Origin: Byssochlamys sp. IMV 00236
Lineage: Eukaryota; Ascomycota; Eurotiomycetes; Eurotiales; Thermoascaceae
Assembly: GCA_001931875.2 (NCBI GenBank)
Contig: MSJH02000112.1
Span: 1-19,519 of the forward strand
DNA length: 19,519 nucleotides
Reading direction: 5' to 3'
The notes beneath the pieces are model-generated. The model searched no databases, was not told where the DNA came from, and saw only the letters and a list, made by a program, of their open reading frames with translations. Position 1 is the stretch's first letter. Each line of letters opens with the position of its first letter. A program made the position numbers and the translations under genes. Shown in pieces: positions 9,123 to 19,491 of this stretch.

Positions 9123-10924
9123 ATGTCAGATACGCAACAACAAAAGAAGTTAGAATTAACTCAATCTATTGAATCTCAAGGACAAAAAGTACGTCAACTA
9201 AAGGCAGAAAAGGCAGAAAAATCAGTTATTGATGCTGAAGTGGCTGCCTTGCTTGACCTCAAGAAACAATTAGCTGTCTTGGAAGGAACTGACGGCAAGT
9301 CTGGTAAGGCTACCAAGACTAGTTTCACACTCAAGACACCCAAGGTAAGTTGCCCACGTTAATGAATCATCATTCCTCATTTTTCTTTATCAGGGTACCA
9401 AAGACTATAATGATAAAGATATGGCTATTCGTGAAAAGGTGTTTAGTACCATCACCCAAGTATTCAAGAAACACGGTGCTGTTACGATCGATACCCCTGT
9501 TTTTGAACTCAAGGAAATTCTTTCTGGCAAGTACGGTGAAGACAGTAAATTGATTTATGATTTGGCAGATCAAGGAGGAGAAGAATGCTCCCTTCGTTAT
9601 GACTTGACTGTTCCTTTTGCTCGTTTCTTGGCTATGAACGGTAAAGAATATCAAAACTTTAAGCGATACCATATTGCCAAGGTGTACCGTCGTGATCAGC
9701 CCGCAATGACGAAGGGCCGCATGAGAGAATTTTATCAATGTGTAAGTTATTTTTAATTGTTAAAATACAAAAAAAAGCTTACCCTAAAACTTTAGGATTT
9801 TGATATCGCTGGTGTCTATGATCCAATGATCCCCGATGCTGAAATCTTGAGAATCCTATGTGAAGCATTGACCAATCTGGATATTGGAAAATTCACTGTC
9901 AAGATCAACCACAGAAAGATTTTGGACGGTATCTTTGAAGTATGTGGTGTTCCAGAGCAAAGCATTCGTCCTATTTCTTCTGCTGTTGATAAGTTAGATA
10001 AGCTTCCTTGGGCTGATGTCAAGAAAGAAATGGTTGAAGAGAAAGGATTGGCCCCTGAATGTGCAGATAGAATCGGCGAGTATGTCAAGTTGAAAGGAAG
10101 TCGTGAATTGTTGGATACGTTAAAGAAGGATGAGACATTGATGAAGAATGCAAATGCTGCAGCTGGTATGAAAGATATGGAACTCTTGTTTGACTATTTG
10201 GATGTTTTTGAAGTCACTGAGAAGATGTCATTTGATCTTAGTTTAGCAAGAGGATTGGATTATTATACTGGTATCATTTATGAAGCTGTTACTGAAAAGT
10301 CTGCTCCTCCTAGTAACGTATCACGACGGTAGTTGAAAATCTTACAGTAGAGACTAATACATTTATGTAGAACTCGCTGAAGGTGTTGTATCTAAAAAGA
10401 AGACAAATTCTGATGAATTGGATGAATCTACTGTGGGCGTTGGATCTATTGCAGCTGGTGGACGATACGATAACTTGGTTGGTATGTTCTCAGGTGTCAA
10501 CAAGAAGGGTGTTCCTAACCTTCAAATCCCATGTGTTGGCGTGTCTCTTGGTGTCGAACGTATCTTTTCTATTTTGATGTCCAAGCAAAAGTCAGAAGAA
10601 ATCAAGAGTAATGAAACACAAGTCTTTGTGATTGCTGTTGGTGATGGATTATTAAAGGAAAGAATGCAAGTCGCTAAAGAATTATGGGATGCTGGTATCA
10701 AAGCATCTTATATGTTTAAGAACAAGCCCAAATTAGATAAGCAATTTGCAGCATGTGATAAGGATATGATTCCATTTGCAGTGATCATTGGTAAAGACGA
10801 GTTAGATAAGGGACAAGTGCGTATCAAGGATATGAGATCAAAGGATGAAACTCAGGGAGGAGGTGTTACCATTCAACGTGCTGACATGATTCAAGAATTA
10901 AAATCTAGACTTTCTATTTCATAA
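9123..10924 (+). CDS. HTS1: Histidyl-tRNA synthetase (class IIa) with N-terminal WHEP-like domain
   Basis: Four exons (9123-9344, 9394-9741, 9796-10312, 10371-10924) give 547 codons with the TAA, 546 aa. The introns are 49, 54 and 58 nt. Residues 3-60 form a charged helical hairpin of the WHEP type ([20 protein letters not shown]). The catalytic core shows motif 1 (about 80-100), motif 2 ([20 protein letters not shown], about 172-191), the HisRS-specific [10 protein letters not shown] (340-349) and GGRYDN (392-397), and motif 3 [12 protein letters not shown] from 419. An anticodon-binding domain (about 445-546) ends the protein. It charges tRNA-His with histidine in the cytosol. The third donor, GTAACG at 10313, rather than the nearby GTATCA, is chosen because only it keeps the frame. 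No presequence precedes the ATG, so a mitochondrial isoform is not evident. Confidence 0.97.
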
Positions 10925-10954
10925 AAATAAAATAAAAAATATATTTATACAATC

Positions 10955-10980
10955 ATTTCCCGTTGCTTTATTCCTTATTT
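10955..10980. repeat. Left arm of a 26/28-nt inverted repeat (candidate element terminus)
   Basis: ATTTCCCGTTGCTTTATTCC plus TTATTT is the imperfect reverse complement of 16266-16293: 24 matches, 2 mismatches, 2 single-base gaps. It lies 31 nt after the HisRS stop codon, within its probable 3' untranslated region. Similarity stops at both edges. No target-site duplication is obvious. Confidence 0.4.
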
Positions 10981-11130
10981 GGATTTAAAGCCACCTTTAC
11001 AGAAAAATAAAACATTGTGATCCTTTCTTAGTCAAAAGATATAATAATGATTCAACATGACTTTGTTCGTATCAGATAACCTGATCACATACACTCTGGT
11101 TGTTTTCTTTATCATATTCGTAATAGGACA

Positions 11131-11161
11131 CCTAAGTCACCACCGAAATGGTGACATAAGG
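11131..11161. ncRNA. Hairpin just downstream of the Fanzor stop (candidate guide-RNA scaffold or element end)
   Basis: GTCACCA (11136-11142) and TGGTGAC (11149-11155) form a perfect 7-bp stem with a CCGAAA loop. Imperfect pairing extends it outward (CCTAA with ATAAGG). In the direction of Fanzor transcription it begins 15 nt after the stop codon. In Fanzor and TnpB loci the guide RNA often overlaps or follows the 3' end of the nuclease gene; assignment here is inference from position and structure only. Confidence 0.3.
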
Positions 11162-11175
11162 ATCCAAAGGGCCAA

Positions 11176-14100
11176 TCAAAGTGGTTGCGAAGTGGCTTGA
11201 ACACCCTCAGAGGTTGATACTCTTTTTAGAGAGGGATGTCTTGATAAAATGCTATAGTTTGACTCTACATAAGACACCAGAATGGAGCGTATGTTCAAAG
11301 CAGCGTTTATATCCCTTTGCCATACCTATTATTACTCATTAAAATTAATACTCTTATCATTTACATTGCACTTACGATATCACGGTCATTTGCAGCTGGA
11401 CACAATTGGCAATGCTTCAACTGATAAATAACCGGAGGATAGCCTTCAGATAAAGTTCAGTAATAGTCCTAGTATATGACTTCATGCGTAATTTTACTTA
11501 CTGCTGGGTTCTCTTTGTGAGCACTCCGATGTTCGACAAACGACCCTCTTGTTATCGTCCAAACATCGAAGAGTAACATTTTTCTCCTCTTTCAGTCGAA
11601 CTTTCTTTTTCCTTTTGAACATAAAAAAGTTAAAGTTATTTAATGTTACAAATACAATGATCTGCTTACTTATGATTGCAAACAATCTTTTGTCTTTCGT
11701 ATTTGTTCTCGAGACGTCGGTGGTATTTGGAACAGGTCACACTTGTCCTGAACTCATCAACGGGAATTACTAATGCCCTCTGGGCCAATGCCCTTTGAAC
11801 TTTCTGTATATAAAATGAACATTAGCCTATTCAATAAAGTGATAAAGTTGCTATACTACTCTACCTTCACAGGGATGGGAGTATGCCCTGCTTTGGTTCC
11901 AGTCAAGCTTGCATCGCCATAAGCGATTACTGTTCGCTTTGCTTCTTTTGCAACTATTCCGCTTGCCTTTTGTATGTATTCTTTGCTTTTTTTCGTTTAT
12001 TTGAATTTGTTCTATGGGCAAGGGTATAAGGAGCACCAGCGGTAGTTTGACCCAATACGAGATCACACATATAGCTGTCGGTGATTTGTCTATTCTGAGA
12101 AAGGTATGCCTTCGTCTCACGATGGCGATAACCTTTCATAAAATCAAAAATCCTACAAGATACAAAACTATAAGTATGACAAACAAGGCCACTCAACTAC
12201 CTACTTTTCTCGGTTTCTACCAACGGCCCTCAAGTATTTCAACAGTTCACTACTATTTACAGAGTCCACTGCAGGAATCTCACTGTATACTGCTGTATAC
12301 CTGCTGCTTCTCTGTTCTTCAATTCTACTTTTTTCGCCCACTCAAACCCCGAGCGCATCCTAACGAATCGTCAGTAAAAGGTTTTTTTGCATTAAACAGA
12401 AGATTATATAAACTAGCGTATACTTACTTATACTCCGCATTGCTAAACTTTGTTGTATTTTCTTTAACTGTCTTCTTGTCTATAATTTCAGAAGCTGAGC
12501 AGTCTGTTGAAACAAGTATGTCCCTATGGCCATTGCATATTGTAAGTATTACTTGATATTTTCAAAGTAGTGTTCATACCTGGGTCCAAGCCGATTATTC
12601 GGTCGCTCATTATTATGCCCGTGGGCTCTTTCTTCAAGGGATACAGCCCTTTGTTCCAATTGTTCAGATTAACCTTTCTTTTCATGAAGTTCATTTCACT
12701 ATCATCTTGCGGGATTTGCTCTGTTTGAATCATTGATCAATATTTGAAGTGTATAAAAAGGTGTTTTCATTACCGATGGCTTTCTTTATGAACAGGACAA
12801 TCACCATGTGTCCATCGGTTTCCCATCCGTACTCTAACCTGGCATATGGTTGGCTTCCTTTAATAGATTTATAATTAAGAATGATAAATAAGTTACTATT
12901 AAAGCAACAGTATAAACATACCTTGGCTGGCGTTGCTTCTCTTCTTCTGTATGTGGTCCAAGTTGAACAGTGTTTCCCACAAGTTGTTTTTCCAAACAAC
13001 ACCTTCGTAATGGTCCTCCAAGCTTGTTGGTCCCATCAATGCCGGAATATGCTGTATAGCAGTTACTGTTAGTAAAGCACACAACTAGATACTACAGCAT
13101 AGAAATACCCTTTTCCCTTCAAAACTATACTCCTCAGTATATATTTGTTGAGGAATTTTTAGGCCAGCGTTGAAACCTCTCTCGAGGACACCATGTATTG
13201 CATGAACACCGATTAGCGGCACAAACACTATCAATAGTTGTTGCCGTTAATAACTTTTGATAATATTCATATATGACTTACGCATGTTATTGCTTGGTCT
13301 AGGCATAACATGCCAAGTCTTGGTCTTTAATTCCGGTTTTGATATTGCTTCTTTTAGTAGCTCTGCACTAAAGCGTACAAGCTTCGCAGAATTGTCTTTA
13401 GCATATGCATAATCAGAAATTGATTCAAAGGTATCATTGTTAAACACATCTTTATATATGCCAAGTATTTTGCTAGATAAGATAATTAATAATTTCGCAT
13501 TTAGAAGTCTTTTTTATAACATACTTGTATTGTGATTCAAATCCTTCTAGTTCAATATTGGCATCTTTGTATTCTTTGTAGAGCTCTATGCTTTTAGCAG
13601 CTTTGGTTGCTAATAGATTACTGTAAGATGACACAACATAAAAGGTAAGATATTGACTCACCAATGGTTCTAGGATTAAATGATTGGTTTGCACTTTCTC
13701 TAAAACCTCGAAGGAACCCTAAAAGGACTCGAAATATGCACAAGTTTGCGTTTTGTGTAAGATGCAGAGAAATATCTTCAAAACAAAATAAGATTACATA
13801 AATTGACTAGGTTATTTTAAATTACTTTGTATAATGGAAGAAGTATAGATGTTCGATATTGCTACATGCAAACGGTCCAAGACAGGTATGTCATATAAAT
13901 ATTCTATTGAAAGCCGTTTAGTGTTAAAATGGTAAATGTTATAGTGCCTACCTTTTGCTTCAGGAGATCTTCTTGTGGAATCAAATTCTTCAAGACAATC
14001 ATTGATATTCTTGGAGGATTTTTACATACATTTCATTAGTGATTAAGAATTTGATATAACTTTGACTTACAATTCTTTCATTACGCTTGTCTTTATCGTC

Positions 14101-14525
14101 TATTACTTTTCGATACGAATGAGTCCAAAACTTGGGCGTCATAATCAACGGAAAGTCACTGCTAGAAAACCCATTTTCAATCCATTTGCTCACTATAAAA
14201 AGACCAAATTTCATTGCATCTGCTCTCAAGATTGAGAACTCTTCTGATACTTGTCAAAGTATTTGCTATGCATAAAAATATAGTTATTTAATACTATCCA
14301 TAACAGTAAGGTGCTTATGATTTTAGGTTTTATTCTTATACGATATTCTTTATAGTCATTTTTTAATAAAGAAGATAGTTTGCATCCTCTCGAAATATAT
14401 TTATCTGAAAGATTTAGAACAATATCTTTATAGTTTTTTGTTTTTAGGTAATGAAGAAGGTTTGTAGAGGATGAAGCTCTTTTACCTATACAACTCATTA
14501 GAAATTCATGTAAGATGTAGTACAT
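11176..14525 (-). pseudogene. Fanzor (TnpB-like RuvC nuclease with C-terminal zinc ribbon), probably inactive copy
   Basis: A chain of exons follows the minus strand, most introns being 48-70 nt. Clear exons are 14243-14071, 14009-13952, 13903-13826, 13775-13525, 13472-13282, 13227-13109, 13051-12922, 12857-12774, 12720-12580, 12523-12428, 12359-12205, 12152-11865, 11803-11670, 11611-11502, 11420-11376 and 11325-11176. Key segments are EYGWETDGHMVIVLF, RuvC-I RIIGLDPG (about 12580-12600), AYGDASLTGTKAGHTPIPVK, the VIPVDEFRTS glutamate region, zinc-ribbon remnants TCSKYH and HCQLC, and C-terminal VWQRDINAALNI with the last RuvC aspartate. Members cut DNA guided by a short RNA and ride on transposons. 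The three acidic residues appear kept, but one zinc-ribbon cysteine reads tyrosine, and about five frame breaks occur (near 13735, 12524, 12280, 11990 and the 11501 junction). The segment 14525-14244 is a tentative N-terminus. Confidence 0.85.
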
Positions 14526-14854
14526 ATGAACACTTTACGAGGCATGTTGATATTACGAATGAAAGGAAAAAAGAAAGATACGACAACAGTTTTTCTTTAT
14601 CGAATGCTTTGGACAACTTTTTTGACAACATAATTGTTGTATGTCAGAAAAACGATCAACTTTTATATATCTTCTTATCAAGCTTGCAGTGATATATATT
14701 TAAAGCAGAACAAGTACGAATTAGAGATATATTGACAGAATCGGTATCCTAATGATGTTCTTATATTAGATAAAGAGGATTATATGTACAGGAACCTTTA
14801 GACGGTTTATTAAAGAAAAAAAGTGACTGTGGAAAATTATACATCAAGAGTTGA
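14526..14854. other. Spacer between the divergent Fanzor and MULE genes
   Basis: About 330 nt separates the first plausible Fanzor codon (minus strand) from the first recognisable MULE codons (plus strand). It should hold both 5' ends. I see no clear TATA pair. The frame at 14471-14692 (+) has no family motif. Confidence 0.4.
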
Positions 14855-15978
14855 ATGAAGCTAGAGGAAGACTACGAGCTGGATGTCTTTGAAAAACCCT
14901 GTATGATTGCCAACCCACATGGAACAAGCGACTATATTGGCTTTGCAGTAAAGGAGCAAGGAGATCAGATATCAGCTAGTCACTACCTAAGTAAAGATGA
15001 CGATGTAGGAAAGTAGCAGAGCTGTATACTAGTAAGATTGACCAATTCATTCAAAAATTCAGTATATACCCAGCATTTATGTTTTATTTAAAAACTATTA
15101 CTTAGAGCACGAATGCGTCTTTAAGTGGGCCAGAGCCTACCAAATACAGATTTTCACCAATATGGAAACGAACAACTACATTGAGAGTTGGCACAACCAG
15201 TTGAAGACGAATTATTTACAAAGAAAGAAGAATAGACGAATGGATTGATTAATATTTATTTTAGTTGATGATGTTCATACCGATTTTATGCACAATATCG
15301 CAAGGATGGCCGCTGGTATCGGACGTAGGAGCTCAGAGACTAGAGAGACAAGAAAGGGAATGATTGCAGCAAAAGAGATCAATGAGCTGTCGTTAGAAGG
15401 TATGGTGCAGAAAGTGTATATCGATGAAGAAGTTTGCTATATTGTCAAGTCTTTCACGACAGAAATTGTATACAATATATCAACTGAGCAAGGAATGATG
15501 ACTGCATGCAGTTGCATAGACTTTCAACGAAATAAGCGTGCCTGTAAGCATATATACTTGGTTTATCGCTTCGATAAAAGCTGTGTGGTTTACAGCCAAG
15601 ATAGATTGTCACGACAATAACAAGAGAAATGCTACAGTGTACTTACATTACCTAGGAATTGACTCTAGCTTGGGAATTCATACCATGGACGAGACAGCAC
15701 TTATCCAGAATACTCTGGAGATTAATCATATCGAATCAATTACTGATAGCTCTGATGTGCTTCAATCAGAAGTACCATCTGAAGCTGGAGATAGAACGGA
15801 TGAGTTGCTGACAGGCATCACGAATGTATGCAGACAAGCTTTAGAAAGCCGTATACATTTAACTTTTGGAAATAACAACAGACTGTTACAAATATATAAT
15901 GAACTAAGACAGCTGTTGTCAGCGAATGAAGAAATGCAGCTTCCACCAAATGTAAATATGCAAACACAAAGAAGATAA
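14855..15978 (+). pseudogene. MULE/MuDR-type transposase C-terminal half with SWIM zinc finger, decayed
   Basis: Pieces in successive frames read NPHGTSDYIGFAVKEQGDQI (from ATG 14855), KIDQFIQKFSIYPAFMFY, then KWARAYQIQIFTNMETNNYI and ESWHNQLKTNYL. The NMETNNYIESWHNQLK run is typical of MULE transposases near the end of the catalytic domain. The same frame continues past a TGA (15246-15248) to a SWIM finger, ACSC(x9)CKH, about 15508-15550. A tail in another frame ends QTQRR at the TAA 15976-15978. Frameshifts lie near 15008, 15092 and 15600. The catalytic aspartates that should precede these pieces were not found, so the 5' half is missing or unreadable. It is transcribed away from the Fanzor gene. 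Confidence 0.8.
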
Positions 15979-16340
15979 AGCATTAAGTAAATAAAATTCT
16001 TATTTCTTATTTCCAAGCCAAACAAGCTAGCCATTCCAAATTTTAAAGTTCAGAAAGGGAGGTAAAATAAAGGCATGCTTCGTAATTTGTCACGTCATCA
16101 GAAGAAGAAAAAAAGAATTCTACAAACCCTTTTCATTAAGAATGTTTCTAATAAAAAAAAAAAGAATTGGTGTCACAATATGTATAAAAATGTCAATAGC
16201 TAAACACAACATTGCACAGGCTTATGCAGTTACTATTAGTTCATGAGGGCAGGACAAGTCTAAGTAAATAAGGAATGGGAGCAAACGGGAAATAAAACTG
16301 CCGACATCCTGAGTTTAAAAAGGATATAATGCAAGAAATA
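15979..16340. other. Intergenic stretch between the MULE relic and the stress-protein promoter
   Basis: AT-rich with several A-runs; it holds the right arm of the inverted repeat. No gene seen. Confidence 0.5.
16266..16293. repeat. Right arm of the 26/28-nt inverted repeat (candidate element terminus)
   Basis: AAATAAGGAATGGGAGCAAA followed by CGGGAAAT is the partner of 10955-10980. The pair brackets the Fanzor and MULE genes and nothing else. Significance is moderate because the sequence is AT-rich. Confidence 0.4.
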
Positions 16341-16351
16341 AAATTTTTCTG

Positions 16352-16360
16352 TATAAAAGG
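16352..16360 (+). promoter_or_regulatory. TATA box of the universal-stress-protein gene
   Basis: TATAAAAGG, with a second TATATAAA at 16362-16369, lies 60-80 nt upstream of the ATG at 16430. A T-rich tract follows in the leader. Confidence 0.6.
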
Positions 16361-16429
16361 ATATATAAACGTCACCGTCCTTTTCTCAATTCTACTTTTT
16401 TTTTTTGAATAGCAACATATTGCGAACCA

Positions 16430-17714
16430 ATGATGACAAAGGAAGAAAAGCAGAATGTAACACCCATTGTGACACTGAATGGTGATGATCACCCATTGAC
16501 TACAGAAGAACCATTTCATTCGGATGAATTAGAGAAAAAGTTCAAAGATATGAATTTGCCTCATCCGGAAGATAAAAAGATACCACCTGCCGTTATTATC
16601 GAAAAGGAAGATCCAAATAAACTTATTTTGCCCGGGCCAGTGCCTAATGTGGCAAAACCAAATGAAGAGGATGAGGAAGAGGATGTGATGGACGACGAGC
16701 TCTATAGGATCACAGAATCCAACCGATACATTCCTTATGAAGAAATACTTCCGCCGCCTATTTTAGGAAGAGTTAAATCACTTCGAAGTCAAGACGTGGA
16801 TATCAGAAGACACCTATTGGTGTTTGCAGATAAGCCAAGTATCACAAAGAAATCGGATCGGATCATTGTAAGAAATCTATACGGAGCTGGACCGGACGGT
16901 AAATTGGCTGACAACCTAAAACCGAAAAGAAAGCAACGATCGTACCTTGTTGCTTGTGATTTCAGCGACGAAAGTTTTAACGCTATCGAATGGACTATGG
17001 GCACGATGATGCGTGATGGTGACCATCTTCATATTGTTACTGCAGTCAATAGAGAAGATAATCCAGACACTGTGAAACAGGCGGGATTATCTTTATCAAA
17101 AGAGGTATATATAAAAAAAATGTGTGTATGTGTAACAGTTTTAACAAACACATGAAAAAAAAAAAAAATTATAGCTGGACAAAGCATCAGAAGCAGTAAC
17201 AGAAGAAGCTAAAAAGACACTTGGACAGATGTTGTTATTCGATGTTACCTTGACTACATACGCTATTTGTGGAAGAGTCAAAGACGTCTTGACACAACTG
17301 GTAAAAACAAAAAAGTATAAAAAACAACACATCATTTAATAAATAAATTTTATATAGATCTCAGAATTATCCTTGACAATGGTTGTCTGTGGAAGTAAAG
17401 GTCGAGGCACAATGAAAGGGTAAAATGCAATGGAAAATAACGGGAAAAAAAAAATAACTCATGTTCTTTTAGACTATTTATGGGTTCTGTTTCAACTTAT
17501 CTTGTACACAAATCACCAGTTCCTGTTACGGTGATTAAACCTCAGAAAAAGAAGAAGGCAACAGAAAAGAAGAAGGTCAAGGCCGCACCGTTGAGTGAGA
17601 GTAAGTATAGAGAAAAAGGATATGTATTCGGTTTTATTAAAAATATAAAAAACAATAGGTATGCAAACAGGCCAATTGGCAGTAGATGAACTAAGTACAA
17701 AGGCAGCAAAATAA
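16430..17714 (+). CDS. Universal stress protein (UspA) domain protein with long acidic N-terminus
   Basis: Five exons (16430-17104, 17175-17300, 17358-17419, 17473-17600, 17659-17714) give 349 codons with the TAA, 348 aa. The introns are 70, 57, 53 and 58 nt. Residues 1-169 are polar and include an acidic run around 79-90 (EEDEEEDVMDDE). The UspA fold starts at about 170 (RSYLVACDFSDESFNAIEW) and ends near 310. It carries the ATP-binding signature G-x2-G-x9-G-S: G279, G282, G292 and S293 (CGSKGRGTMKGLFMGS). The tail is lysine-rich (PQKKKKATEKKK). Fungal proteins of this layout are cytosolic or nuclear nucleotide-binding proteins of poorly known function; a stress role is inferred from the family name only. 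The last intron (GTAAGT..AATAG) is supported because reading through instead gives an odd tail. The stop lies 4 nt from the convergent CSN3 stop. Confidence 0.9.
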
Positions 17715-17718
17715 TCTA

Positions 17719-19464
17719 TTATTCATCCACCGGGAGATCCATTTCTTCATCCACAAAATGCTCACTCATCATCGGTCCAGTAGAACTCAATGTCATAAAC
17801 TATTTATAAAGTAAATAATAGAAGTAATAATAGTAATTTAGTAAATAATTATGCGTAATACCAATATTGTAAAATAAACCATTTATTGTACATGCTTACC
17901 TTAGCTTGAAAGTCTCTGTTTAATGCTTCTAATTTATCCATCAATGAGATTCTTTCATTAATCATAGTAATATTATGAATAGAATCCTCCAATTTCATCT
18001 GCTTGCGTACTTCAGTCTCATCCTCTTCTTCGTCTTGGAAATGAACCATCTTTTCATAGTCTTTGGTTGTTGAAATAGTTGCCTTGATTTCATCTTTAAT
18101 AATCTAATATGAATCACATCAATAGGACACACAAAAACAAGTCGATTTTCTTTACCATCCCAACCAGCATTTTTTCCAATTCTTCTGATGTAATCACTCC
18201 AATTCTTTTCGTCATATCATTCAATCCAACTGTGATGTAGACATTAGCCAATTGCTTGATCTTTTTTCTTAAAAGCGACTGGAAGCATTGTTTGACAAGC
18301 CCAGTATTCCTTTCCTTAAAATAACGCGTTATTAAACAAGGGCTGAATGTTTTTCTTTATAGAATTACCGATTCAAATATATTGGATGACTTGGTCGCAA
18401 TATCTCTAAACCCTTGAATATCTGTATTGGCAAACGCTTCTGCCAGGTTTTGGTAAACACCTGCTTGTGTTTTGCAGGTCTTTTCTACATGGTTCGCTGT
18501 ACATTTTGGTAAAGCTCCCAGTCGTCCCTCATAGATGAGTGAAACCAGTATAAACTTTCTGTAAGCAGCTATTTGTATCGCGCTCACAACCCTTTGCGTT
18601 GGTGCAGAGATCACCACAGTCAAAAACTCCAAGGCGCGATCAAAGTTTTTGTTGGCAATGTAGACAATAGCACCATAGTAATAGTATTCCAATACATCCC
18701 GAGGTTTGAGATCATGTTTCTATTATGCTTATCAGCTATCTTTTCTTTTATATGTCCTATGATTTTTTCTTACTGATTTTTCAATGATCTGAATATCACA
18801 GTCTAGGAATTGAAGAGGATAAGTATAATTCTTTGCTTTTATACATGCCTTGACAAATGGTGCGTGAAGTGAAGTCAGGGTAGCGCGAGATCCTTGAGTA
18901 TATCTATCAATAGCCATTACGAAGCTTTGAAGAGGTAACAATGGCTACAACAAATACTTCAATATCTCTTTTTTCCATATTCCCCTCTTATAGAACCTAC
19001 CTCCTCTGTTACTTCAGCAAGATGCAATAATGAAAAGCCAATAAACTTGACTATATATATACAACCCTTCAGATGACGTCTATAAAACAAAATAAACAAC
19101 TTACATTGTTTTGGTGATGATGCAATCTGTGCAGGATCAAACAATTGAACAAAGCTGTTCAAGAGCGTAAAGTACTCTGCAGCGCTTTCTTTTGTTGCAT
19201 AAAGACATTTTGCATTTCTATATAATAATTTTCCCTGCGCATGTGAGTTGAGATAAAACAAAGAGATGAATGGATACATTACAGGAAATACAAGTAGCCA
19301 ATGGAATGAATGGTAGGATTAAGCACATTGAGAGTTTCTCTTGGAACTTGTGCAAGCTGTTCTATTGCTAACTGGTCAAGCGTGGACACTACCTGCGTCT
19401 CATTTCCACCAGCAACAATAAGTGCAACTATTTCGTCAATCCTTGGTCTCTGTTCTTGTTGCAT
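17719..19464 (-). CDS. CSN3: COP9 signalosome complex subunit 3
   Basis: Eight exons (19464-19283, 19217-19105, 19050-19001, 18944-18774, 18719-18369, 18314-18156, 18103-17900, 17799-17719) keep one frame for 437 codons with the TAA, 436 aa, close to the 423 aa of human CSN3. Matching segments are the start LDQLAIEQLAQVPRETLNVL, YYYYGAIVYIANKNFDRALE in exon 5, KFILVSLIYEGRL, GLVKQCFQSLLRKKIKQL in exon 6, and the PCI winged-helix end at KRIGVITSEELEKML. The N-terminal two thirds are helical repeats, followed by a PCI domain (about 255-365), a charged helix and an acidic tail. It is a scaffold subunit of the complex that removes Nedd8 from cullins. Introns are 52-65 nt, except the last at 100 nt. 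Exon 2 is taken to begin after TATATAG (19218), because the nearer CAG breaks the frame. Confidence 0.92.
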
Positions 19465-19491
19465 AATTTTAAAAGAGAAAGAGATGCGATC

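Noticed and set aside
12014..12556. Long plus-strand open frame (180 codons)
   Set aside because: It is antisense to several Fanzor exons, has no family motif, and its residue mix follows the reverse complement of the real coding strand.
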